DNA of 17,038 nucleotides, taken from NCBI GenBank assembly GCA_035384605.1, contig DAOOIV010000108.1, forward strand, positions 1 through 17,038, written 5' to 3'. Made by a program: the position numbers and the translations under genes. Source of the DNA: Phycisphaerae bacterium. Lineage in GTDB: Bacteria; Planctomycetota; Phycisphaerae; UBA1845; PWPN01. Positions 7,203-14,210 of the stretch are shown one piece after another (the stretch's first letter is position 1; the number at the start of each line of letters is the position of its first letter). A model generated the notes under the pieces. It made no database searches. It was not told where the DNA came from and saw nothing but the letters and a program-made list of their open reading frames with translations.

Positions 7203-7775
7203 ATGTTGCTTCGATTGTTCACGATCGGATTCACATGGGCGATGACCGCGGGGTTGGCGGGTTGTGGCCCGGCGGCGCAGGTGCGGCTTCTCCAGCCGCA
7301 ATATGCTGGGGCCGAGCAGGACATTTGCCTGCAGACCAACCTTGTCCGCTGGGCCCCTGGGGATGGGGTGGCTCGTTTCTTAGCCGAGTTTCCGCTACCC
7401 GGGGCGGTCTCCGGGCGTCCGACGTACCTGCTTTACTTGCGCGTGCCCATGGACCTTCCGCCTCAGACGCAGCCGGCCGGAGCCGCGCAGGGGGTTTGCG
7501 GGTTCCTGATCCAGACCCAGGGGCGAAATGCCGGTTTGGAGTTTCTGAAGGCGGCTCAGGTCAGCATGAAAGGCAAGGGTTCGGCTCCCGATGCACGCCG
7601 GGAACTTCGGGTCGAGCTTATCTTTGAGGGGAGCACCACATTGACAGGTTGGCTCAAGGCCACGCGGGACGATCGTTATTTGAAGATCTTCGAAACCCGT
7701 CGGCGGCCTTCCGATGTCCAAGCCCTCCTGGAGGATTCCCGGCGAGGCGACTCTGTTTTTCGGGAAGTTCCCTGA
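7203..7775 (+). CDS. Small lipoprotein of unknown function
   Basis: A 190-residue protein with a lipoprotein signal: LLRLFTIGFTWAMTAG followed by LAGC, with Cys21 as the predicted lipidated residue. Gly-Pro follows the Cys, so there is no Asp retention signal; outer-membrane placement is possible but uncertain in this kind of organism. The rest has no motif I recognise. The middle (about 75-150) alternates hydrophobic and polar residues like a beta-sheet domain, and the C-terminus is charged and probably helical (VQALLEDSRRGDSVF). GGAGGAG at 7191-7197, 5 bases before ATG 7203, supports the start. It follows the glycosidase-like gene by 96 bases and precedes the pil operon by 349 bases, so it could belong with the former; a role with either is not shown. 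Confidence 0.8.
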   Translation: MLLRLFTIGFTWAMTAGLAGCGPAAQVRLLQPQYAGAEQDICLQTNLVRWAPGDGVARFLAEFPLPGAVSGRPTYLLYLRVPMDLPPQTQPAGAAQGVCGFLIQTQGRNAGLEFLKAAQVSMKGKGSAPDARRELRVELIFEGSTTLTGWLKATRDDRYLKIFETRRRPSDVQALLEDSRRGDSVFREVP

Positions 7776-7800
7776 CGGTCTTCCTCAGGGGGCGGCTTTT
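7768..7800 (+). terminator. Possible terminator overlapping the lipoprotein stop codon
   Basis: CCCTGA (7770-7775, containing the stop) pairs with TCAGGG (7785-7790) around a 9-base loop, with wobble pairs extending the stem, and GGCGGCTTTT follows to 7800. The T-run is short and 6 bases away from the stem, so termination would be weak. Confidence 0.35.
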
Positions 7801-7811
7801 CACCGTCGCGG

Positions 7812-7884
7812 TTGACAAAGAGCCGCTTGAACTATCACGCTTTCGCGAGGGCGCTCTTCCGTGTCCAGCTTGACATAGAGCCGC
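7812..7884 (+). repeat. Two direct copies of TTGACAWAGAGCCGC, 58 bp apart
   Basis: TTGACAAAGAGCCGC at 7812-7826 and TTGACATAGAGCCGC at 7870-7884 differ at one base. Each begins with a perfect -35 hexamer. They could be tandem promoters sharing a regulator site just downstream of the -35 box, or a small duplication. Confidence 0.7.
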
Positions 7885-7898
7885 CACCTCTGAATACT
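7870..7898 (+). promoter_or_regulatory. Candidate sigma70-like promoter for the pil operon
   Basis: TTGACA at 7870-7875 (6 of 6) is followed after 17 bases by AATACT at 7893-7898 (4 of 6). It is the best-spaced promoter-like pair noticed in the window and lies before the first gene of the pilM-to-secretin cluster. The other TTGACA at 7812 has only TATCAC at 7833, with a short 15-base spacer. Confidence 0.5.
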
Positions 7899-8124
7899 CT
7901 AGTAGACGTGAACCCTAGCGAGGGCCGTCTGCCTGCGACGCGTTTTCAAGACGAGGTCACGCCAACCGAGCTGATAGCTCCCTGAGGATTGCGATCGTCC
8001 GGGTGATGGGCGACGCAGTCCGCTCCGATGGCCGAGTTGATGGTTTTCGACAAGTGGAAAACAGGATCCCAGGCGAGCCGCGGCGGTCCCGATCGGGCGA
8101 CCGGCGGACTACAAGGAGAAGCCG

Positions 8125-10272
8125 ATGGCAGCCAACAGACCGGTGTGGGGGATTGACCTGGGCCAGTGTGCCCTGAAGGCCATCTGCCTTCGTCCGACCG
8201 AGGACAAGGAGAAGGTCGAAGTCCTCGATCACGTCTATGTCGAGCATTCGCGCATTCTGTCGCATCCGGATGCCGACCGGCCCGCTCTCATCGCCGAGGC
8301 GATGAAGAAACTCACCGAACAACACGACCTGAGCAAGGAGATTCTTGTTGTGTCTGTTCCCGGACAGCACACCCTTGCCCGGTTCACCAAATTGCCGCCG
8401 CTCGAGAACAAGCGGAAGATTCCCGAGTTGGTGCACTTTGAGGCCCAGCAGCAGATCCCCTTCGACATGGACGAGGTTGTCTGGGACTACCAGGTGTTCG
8501 AGGATCCCAAGTCGGGCGAGATCGAAGTGGGCATTTTCGCGATGCGGCGAGATCTGCTCCGAGAGCAGCTCCAGTATTTGACCGGCATCAACCTCGAACC
8601 GGCGGTGGTCCAGTCGTCGCCCCTCGCGTTGTACAACGCTTTGCGGTACGACGGCATCTGCACGGATGAGCCCGTCTGCATCCTCGACGTCGGCACGCAG
8701 AACACCGACCTGATCGTGGTGGTTGAGGGTAGGAGTCTGTGGACGCGCAACATTCCCATAGGGGGCAATGCTTTTACGGAGGTCCTGCTCAAGACCTTCA
8801 AATTGTCATTTGGTAAGGCCGAGCGACTGAAACGCGAGGCCCAGAAGCACAAGTATGCCCGGCAGATCTTCCAGGCGATGAGGCCGGTTTTTGCTGATCT
8901 GGTCGCAGAGATTCAGCGATCGATCGGTTTCTTCACCTCCTCCCGGCGCGGCGTGCGGTTGAGCAAGATCATTGCGATGGGTAACGCCTTCAAACTGCCC
9001 GGCATGGTGAAGTTCATACAGCAGAACCTTGGCATGGACGTGTTCAGGCCTGCCTCCTTCAACAAGCTGGCGGTCGGCAATGTTTCCAATGCCGCCGTTT
9101 TGACTGAGAACCTGCTCAGTTACGGCGTGGCCTACGGCCTGGCTCTGCAAGGGCTGGGTCTTTCTCAGATCACCAGTAATCTGTTGCCCACGGAAATCGC
9201 CAAGCAGGTCGTCTGGCGGCGCAAGACGCCTTGGTTCTACGGCGCGGCGGCGGCGTTGGCGTTGTCGGCGGCCATCGTCTGGGGCCGGAATCTCGCCGAT
9301 GCCGGCGCGGTTTCGGCCGGACGCGGCAGCGAGCCGGCGCCCAGCTTTCAAGTGCAGTACGACCCGAATGACAAGGATCGCGAGAACCCGCTGCCCGACC
9401 CGGCCGCCGAAGCCGTTTTGAAAGGCAGTTTCACGGCTCAATCGCCCATGGGCAGGGCCAGAGAGATCGCAGCGGTCGCCGATCACTTCAACGAGGTCCT
9501 CACCGCGATTGCCGGCAAGAATGATGCGAGGGCCACGCAGGCGGAGGACATGGTCAAACTCGAAGTCAATGAGGCGGTCTGGCCGAATATTCTCTACATG
9601 ATTCACAGCGCTTTGCCCCAGCCGGATCCGGTGATGAAGCAGGCGCTGGAACAGGGTCCCGAGGCGGTCAAGAAGCTGGTACAGAGCGATCCGAAGTACG
9701 AGCGATCGAAGAGGAGGGAGATTTACATTCTCAGTCTTACTTCGCAATACTCGCCCGATGTGCTGACGGAGTTCAAGGCCCTCGGGGAGGATAAATCGGG
9801 GATGAGGCCGCCTACATCCGGTTACATGCCGGACCCAAGCGCGACCGATGCGGCGGCCGAGCCGGTACAGGCAAACCTCGAGGGGTTCCTCATCAATTTC
9901 GTCATTCGATCCCCCAACCAGCAGCAGTTCGGGTACATCAACGATGAGTTTCTCGTGAAGTTGAGAGAAGGGGTTGTCCCGGAGGTTGCCTACGTTGCGA
10001 AGGTGCGCGTGCCCCAGCGCGCTCAGCTCAAAGATGGCGGTATTCTGGGTTCGGTCGGCGGCATGGGCTCAGGCGTCAGCAGAGCACCTACGGCCGGGGG
10101 CCAACCGACCGTTGAAGCGCTCCTCGATCCGGTCACGGGCGAATCGATGAGGGAGGACTGGGAATACGCCGGTACCATGGCAGTGGTTCTCGGAAAGAAA
10201 CCCGACCAGCCGCCGGCGTCGCCCGTGCCGGATGGCACCGGCGGTCAGCCGGAGCCCGAGGCGGGGATGTAG
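8125..10272 (+). CDS. pilM: PilM-type actin-like ATPase fused to a PilN-like tail and membrane segment
   Basis: A 715-residue protein. Residues 1-345 are a full PilM actin-like domain: GIDLGQCALKAI (phosphate-1 loop, Asp11), LVHFEAQQQIPFDMDEVVWD, CILDVGTQNTDLIVV (phosphate-2 loop, Asp188) and IAMGNAFKLPGM (about 282-293). PilM forms the cytoplasmic ring of the type IV pilus alignment complex and binds the N-terminal tail of PilN. Here the domain continues into SNLLPTEIAKQVVWRRK (residues 351-367), which resembles the NLLP tail of PilN, and then one transmembrane segment (about 370-390). Residues about 391-715 would be periplasmic and include low-complexity Pro/Gly stretches near 620-660 and at the C-terminus. 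Typical PilM is about 350 residues, so this is roughly twice the usual size. AAGGAGAA 4 bases before ATG 8125 gives the start. It heads a cluster with a PilO-like protein, another inner-membrane protein and a secretin. Confidence 0.88.
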   Translation: MAANRPVWGIDLGQCALKAICLRPTEDKEKVEVLDHVYVEHSRILSHPDADRPALIAEAMKKLTEQHDLSKEILVVSVPGQHTLARFTKLPPLENKRKIPELVHFEAQQQIPFDMDEVVWDYQVFEDPKSGEIEVGIFAMRRDLLREQLQYLTGINLEPAVVQSSPLALYNALRYDGICTDEPVCILDVGTQNTDLIVVVEGRSLWTRNIPIGGNAFTEVLLKTFKLSFGKAERLKREAQKHKYARQIFQAMRPVFADLVAEIQRSIGFFTSSRRGVRLSKIIAMGNAFKLPGMVKFIQQNLGMDVFRPASFNKLAVGNVSNAAVLTENLLSYGVAYGLALQGLGLSQITSNLLPTEIAKQVVWRRKTPWFYGAAAALALSAAIVWGRNLADAGAVSAGRGSEPAPSFQVQYDPNDKDRENPLPDPAAEAVLKGSFTAQSPMGRAREIAAVADHFNEVLTAIAGKNDARATQAEDMVKLEVNEAVWPNILYMIHSALPQPDPVMKQALEQGPEAVKKLVQSDPKYERSKRREIYILSLTSQYSPDVLTEFKALGEDKSGMRPPTSGYMPDPSATDAAAEPVQANLEGFLINFVIRSPNQQQFGYINDEFLVKLREGVVPEVAYVAKVRVPQRAQLKDGGILGSVGGMGSGVSRAPTAGGQPTVEALLDPVTGESMREDWEYAGTMAVVLGKKPDQPPASPVPDGTGGQPEPEAGM

Positions 10273-10373
10273 CCGGCGGTTTTGGGGACCCTAATGGGCT
10301 TTGCCGGTCCGACCAGCGCGATCGGACAAGGTGAGCCGGTCGGTGCCTCGGCAGAGACAGTGGAGACTGGATC

Positions 10374-11774
10374 ATGCAGTGGATCAAATCTCATCTGGTG
10401 ATCGTGATCGTGGCCTCAGTCAGCCTGTTGTCGTTGACCGGGCTGGTACTCGGTTACGTGATGAGCTCGGTGGGGGCGGATCTCGAAACCGACGCTCGGG
10501 AGCTGACCAAGCTACAGGGTATCAAACGCGTGAATCCAAAGGTGATTGACGCGGCTCGGAAACAACAGCAGGAGGACGCGGCTCGGCTCGCGGACTACTT
10601 CCGCAAGTACCAGGAAGCCAAGCAGTACACGCCGCTGGATGACCAGGTTTTTGCTGACAATATCACGGACTCCCAGCGACAGGCCGCGATTTTCCGCTTC
10701 CAGGACAAATACCAGCCGAAATCCCTGCTTCAACTGTTGAAGGCCAAGGACCAGCCCACGGCGGAGGAGTTCACGGAATACGAGCAGGAGATCAAGGCGA
10801 AGCAGGACAAGATTGAAAAGGAATTGGGCGTCGCAGGGGGGGGCCGGCCGAGCGAGGTGCTGACCGCGCCGACAGCTCCCAGAGCGGGTGCCCTCGGCCA
10901 GACTGGGACGAGCGCGGATCAGGATGCGAGCCGCAGACTGCGGATGGCCTATGCGGTTGACAGGGCGAAGCAGGTGTATTGCTACGCAAGCGAGCAGAGC
11001 CTTGATGATCGGACCGCGGAGGTCAAGACGGTCGGCGGTACGCCGCCGATCGAAGATCTGTGGTATGCCCAGGTTGCCCTGTGGATACAGGAGGACATCT
11101 TCCGGGCCCTCGGCGGACTCAACGAGGCTTCTGCCAAGGAGTTACCGGAGGAAGCAAGGTGGGTCGCTTATCTTCCGGTCAAACGCCTGATCAAGTTCAC
11201 AATGGGCAATTACGTCCCCCGAGGAGCAGCCGGCGATGCTGAGGGTGGCGGCTCAGCTCTTCGCGGAGGACCGATGGGGGGTGGCGGAGGCGGAACCGGC
11301 GCGGAGTTGCTCACGGCGGGACCCACTGCCGTATTTACGAAGCGCGTTTCGAGCGAGACCGTCGATGTCGTGCGATTTCACTTGGACATGGTGGTTGACG
11401 CACGACGTCTGCTTGATGTGCTGGATGCGATTTCCAAGGCGGGTTTCTACACGCCTCTCAACGTCGATCTCCGCGAGGTGGTGCCCGCACCGGAAGAGTA
11501 CTACATCTATGGAACGGCCCCCGTCCTGCAGATGACGGTTGTTTATGAGGGGAGCTTCATGCGAAGCTCGTATGACAAGTTCATGCCGACGGCGGTCAAG
11601 AATGCGATTGCCGAGGGTCGTGCCGGAGGACTCGGCAAGGCCGGAGCAGGGCTCGGCGGGACAGGAATAAGACCGCCGGCCGCTTTCCCGGGTCATCGTG
11701 GAACTCCTCGCGGAGGTCGAGGCGAATACCGCGAAGACTTTGAAAGCGAGCGTCCCCGCAGTCGGCGCAATTGA
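10374..11774 (+). CDS. Single-pass inner-membrane protein at the PilO position
   Basis: A 466-residue protein with a short cytoplasmic start (MQWIKSH), one transmembrane segment (about 8-29) and then a charged helical, probably coiled-coil region (about 33-155, ending KAKQDKIEKELG). After a linker, a folded part follows, with a Gly-rich insert (about 288-305, GGPMGGGGGGTG). The stretch VDVVRFHLDMVVDARRLLDV (about 336-355) and the strands after it are compatible with the ferredoxin-like fold of PilO/GspM-type proteins. The chain ends in an Arg-rich tail (9 Arg in the last 38 residues). In the alignment complex PilN and PilO span the inner membrane and link PilM to PilP and the secretin. The assignment rests on topology and gene order, not on a clear PilO motif. 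GGAG at 10362-10365, 8 bases before ATG 10374, supports the start; the gap to pilM is 101 bases. Confidence 0.65.
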   Translation: MQWIKSHLVIVIVASVSLLSLTGLVLGYVMSSVGADLETDARELTKLQGIKRVNPKVIDAARKQQQEDAARLADYFRKYQEAKQYTPLDDQVFADNITDSQRQAAIFRFQDKYQPKSLLQLLKAKDQPTAEEFTEYEQEIKAKQDKIEKELGVAGGGRPSEVLTAPTAPRAGALGQTGTSADQDASRRLRMAYAVDRAKQVYCYASEQSLDDRTAEVKTVGGTPPIEDLWYAQVALWIQEDIFRALGGLNEASAKELPEEARWVAYLPVKRLIKFTMGNYVPRGAAGDAEGGGSALRGGPMGGGGGGTGAELLTAGPTAVFTKRVSSETVDVVRFHLDMVVDARRLLDVLDAISKAGFYTPLNVDLREVVPAPEEYYIYGTAPVLQMTVVYEGSFMRSSYDKFMPTAVKNAIAEGRAGGLGKAGAGLGGTGIRPPAAFPGHRGTPRGGRGEYREDFESERPRSRRN

Positions 11775-11780
11775 TCTCGG

Positions 11781-11805
11781 GCGCGCGACACACCGCGCGC
11801 GTGTG
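11781..11805 (+). promoter_or_regulatory. Very GC-rich hairpin with two mutually exclusive stems before the third pil gene
   Basis: GCGCGCG (11781-11787) pairs perfectly with CGCGCGC (11794-11800) around the loop ACACAC. The loop bases CACAC (11789-11793) can instead pair with GTGTG (11801-11805). It lies 6 bases after the previous stop and 18 bases before the ribosome binding site AGGAGGT (11823-11829). No T-run follows. Confidence 0.45.
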
Positions 11806-11836
11806 ACATACCGGGCCGGTTCAGGAGGTCCGACGA

Positions 11837-13822
11837 ATGGCAAAACAGAATGTTACTTACGTCGAACGGCACGTCGAGAAGATTGCCGCGGGAGTGGCCG
11901 GGGCGGTGCTTCTGTTCGTCTCGGTAACCAGTCTGCTGATGAGCCCTCACGCCGTTCGAATCGCCGGTGATTCAGTCAAGCCGGCGGAGTTCTATGGCAA
12001 GGTGGCCGATCAGGCCGAGGCGGCCAGAAGGCAGCTTGAGGGGGCTTCCGAGGTTCCCATGGAGCTCGCCGAGAAATCCAAGCGACTCCACGAGATGTTG
12101 GATCAAACGGCCAAGGCCCCGCCCAACGAATTGCCCGTAGCCGCAGTGCCCCTCAGCCCGGCGCTGCCCGAAGTGGCCGGCGAGTTCATTTCGGCGCCGG
12201 TCGGCGCCAAAGTGCGCCTGGTGCAGATCCTTCCACCCACCCGGCCGATCCTCTCGACCGGCAAGGCGTTCGCCAGGCTCCAAACGCCCCGGACCGACCA
12301 GCCCGGCGTTTCTGTGAACACCGCTACGGATGACCTGATGGTCACGACCGACCTGCATTGGGTGGTTGGGGCGGCGGTTTTCGACCGCAAGGCCCAGCGA
12401 GACAGGTTTGCCAAGGCGAACTATCTTTCGGATCGCCAGGAGGTCATCGTTGCCGAGGTCCGTGTGGAGCGCCGCGAGCAGTTGCCTAACGGTCAATGGA
12501 GTGATCCCGTCGTGGTTCAACCTTACATGAACCGGCGCATCCTGGCCCGCGCCGTGCTCAACACTCTCGCAGAGGCTGATGGCGTGATTCTGCCCGAGGA
12601 TGAACAACGGTACGCCGCAGACCTCCGTCAAATGCTCTATAGCAAGGAAACGCAGGCCGACATTCTCCGGCCGGAATTCCAGTCTTATCTGGCGGACCCG
12701 ACTCCGGACAGCGATGACACCATCCAGTGGCAGATTCCACGAAGTCTCACTGCTGCTGATGGCACCCAGGTGGACATGACCGCGCCCGAATTCGGGGTTC
12801 AGTTCTTTGAAGAAGAGGGACGCCCCGGAAGCAAGACGGGCCCGGGCGCGGCGACGGACGGCGGCGCACAGGCATCGCCGGCGGTGAGGCTGCAAAAGGC
12901 GCTCAAGGAGGCTCAGGATGCCATCAATCAGAAGAGATGGCTCGATGCTCAAAGGATCCTCGACGACATTATCGCCAGTACCGACTTAACGCCCGCGCAG
13001 AAGAAACCGGCAGAAGAACTGCGGAAACGTCATCTGAGGGATTTCGAAGAAGCGGAGAGACTGGCTGCCCGCGCTGGGCAGGCTCAGGAGAGGGAGGTGC
13101 TTGGTCCGGATAACGATCCTTTGTGGTTCACCGACATCAGCGTTCAACCGGGGAAAGCATATCAGTATCGGGTCTGCCTCATGGTGTTCAACCAATATGT
13201 CGGCATGAGCAGCCGTTTGGAGAATCCCGCTGATGCCGGCAAGCTCTTGCTCCAGGGAGATTGGTCCGAGTGGTCTGACGCGGTTACCGTCCCGGCAGCC
13301 AAGCATTTCTTCCTCGCCGAGGTCCCCCGGGACGGCGAACGTATCAGCATCGAACTGTGGGAGTGGAAAGGCGGCGATTGGGTGAAAGCGAAAGCGGAGT
13401 TGCTCCCGGGGGATCCCGTCGTGGCCGCCAGGAACCCCAGAGATAAGATCGACTACGGCGCCATCCTGGTCTCGGCCGATCCTTCGCGGCCGTATGCTCG
13501 CCGTAGCGGCAACCCGAAATCGGAAGCATTCAAGTACGACATCCAGGAGACGGGCGCGGCGGTACTAGTGAAGGCAGAAGGGCAAATCGAGGAGCACTTC
13601 GTGGCGGAATCCGCAGACCGCAGGGCCGAGGTCCTCCGCGCTATGGCCGAGGATCGCAGACGCCGCGAGACCTTCAAACCCCAGGGTGGGGCAATCGCGC
13701 CCCGCGTGCGTCAGCCTCCCGTTCGACCTCCACGAGAGCGGTTTTCGGATGAGGAGCCGCGCCGATCAGAGTCCCGGCGCGAGAGAGAAGACAGAGGTGA
13801 TCGGACGCGCGGGAGGCGGTAG
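11837..13822 (+). CDS. Large single-pass inner-membrane protein at the PilP position of the pil operon
   Basis: A 661-residue protein that I do not recognise by family. A basic/polar N-terminus (MAKQNVTYVERHVEK) leads into one transmembrane segment (about 16-35), so most of it should lie outside the cytoplasm. Residues about 50-95 are helical. A hinge with acidic and Gly/Ala-rich sequence lies near 320-350, then a helical hairpin like a TPR (ALKEAQDAINQKRWLDAQRI, about 355-375) and a beta segment (WFTDISVQPGKAYQYRVCLM from about 430) that reads like a fibronectin-III-type strand pair. The last 54 residues (608-661) contain 18 Arg with 7 Glu and 3 Asp and are probably disordered. Position between a PilO-like gene and a secretin gene suggests a PilP-like role, bridging inner membrane and secretin, but it is far larger than PilP (about 170 residues). 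AGGAGGT 7 bases before ATG 11837 makes the start secure; the gap to the previous gene is 62 bases. Confidence 0.65.
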   Translation: MAKQNVTYVERHVEKIAAGVAGAVLLFVSVTSLLMSPHAVRIAGDSVKPAEFYGKVADQAEAARRQLEGASEVPMELAEKSKRLHEMLDQTAKAPPNELPVAAVPLSPALPEVAGEFISAPVGAKVRLVQILPPTRPILSTGKAFARLQTPRTDQPGVSVNTATDDLMVTTDLHWVVGAAVFDRKAQRDRFAKANYLSDRQEVIVAEVRVERREQLPNGQWSDPVVVQPYMNRRILARAVLNTLAEADGVILPEDEQRYAADLRQMLYSKETQADILRPEFQSYLADPTPDSDDTIQWQIPRSLTAADGTQVDMTAPEFGVQFFEEEGRPGSKTGPGAATDGGAQASPAVRLQKALKEAQDAINQKRWLDAQRILDDIIASTDLTPAQKKPAEELRKRHLRDFEEAERLAARAGQAQEREVLGPDNDPLWFTDISVQPGKAYQYRVCLMVFNQYVGMSSRLENPADAGKLLLQGDWSEWSDAVTVPAAKHFFLAEVPRDGERISIELWEWKGGDWVKAKAELLPGDPVVAARNPRDKIDYGAILVSADPSRPYARRSGNPKSEAFKYDIQETGAAVLVKAEGQIEEHFVAESADRRAEVLRAMAEDRRRRETFKPQGGAIAPRVRQPPVRPPRERFSDEEPRRSESRREREDRGDRTRGRR

Positions 13823-14210
13823 TATTGACCTAAGCTCTTTATCCGGCGAATCTTACCGCAGGTCAGATACTTCGTTCAGTTATATTTCGTTGACTTTTTG
13901 ACCTGCGGTTTGAGGGCTGGCGAACTTGAGGCGACTGCGGTAAGCTGAGCGGCCTGAGCGGCGCGCGAGGTGCGTCCGCCAGACGGTCGGCGGAAGAGTG
14001 GAGACGCGCCGGTTCCGGACAAGGCCTGTGTTTGATCCGCGGCCGCGAGCAGCGCGTGAGACCCGTGCGGGGCGGGACGAAGGCTGAGAAACAACAAGTG
14101 ATGCGGCGTTGGTTTTGCCGCAGCCTGCGTTGACCACCATACTTCAGGTGGTCGCTGACACCTACCTGTGATGTGTGCCCTCCCGAGTGGGATGCATAGG
14201 AGACCCAAAC
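13823..14210 (+). other. Hairpin-rich 388-base leader before the secretin gene
   Basis: No gene is supported here; short frames lack ribosome binding sites. The stretch is dense in inverted repeats: ACCGCAGGTCA/TGACCTGCGGT (13855-13865 and 13899-13909), TCCGCC/GGCGGA (13975-13994), TGCGGC/GCCGCA (14102-14122), GACCACC/GGTGGTC (14132-14153) and TCCC/GGGA (14181-14192). AGGTG at 14146-14150 can alternatively pair with CACCT at 14159-14163, competing with the fourth stem. The ribosome binding site TAGGAGA (14197-14203) follows 4 bases after the last stem. TATATT at 13881-13886 is -10-like but without a good -35. Gaps elsewhere in the operon are 62-101 bases. It does not match the c-di-GMP or cobalamin riboswitch consensus as I remember them. 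Confidence 0.55.
13855..13909 (+). promoter_or_regulatory. Perfect 11-bp inverted repeat with a 33-base AT-rich loop, 32 bases after the third pil gene
   Basis: ACCGCAGGTCA (13855-13865) and TGACCTGCGGT (13899-13909) are exact reverse complements. The loop is AT-rich compared with its surroundings and contains TTATATTTCGTTGAC. It may be a terminator-like or processing hairpin, or a paired operator around a promoter. Confidence 0.5.

Larger units (their letters stand above)
7776..8124 (+). other. Upstream region of the pil operon
   Basis: A 349-base stretch with no gene that I can support. It contains the possible terminator of the lipoprotein gene, two copies of a 15-mer, a promoter-like pair (both listed separately), a GTTTTC/GAAAAC hairpin at 8043-8062, a CCCGATCGGG palindrome at 8088-8097, and the strong ribosome binding site AAGGAGAA at 8113-8120 for pilM. 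Transcription from the promoter candidate would give a leader of about 220 bases. Confidence 0.6.

Noticed and set aside
8806..9747. 313-residue open frame on the - strand inside pilM
   Set aside because: Antisense shadow of a clearly coding region; low-quality Arg/Gly/Leu-rich translation with no start signal.
13823..14210. Known riboswitch (c-di-GMP or cobalamin) before the secretin
   Set aside because: The region lacks the conserved core sequences I remember for these classes; only generic hairpins can be supported.
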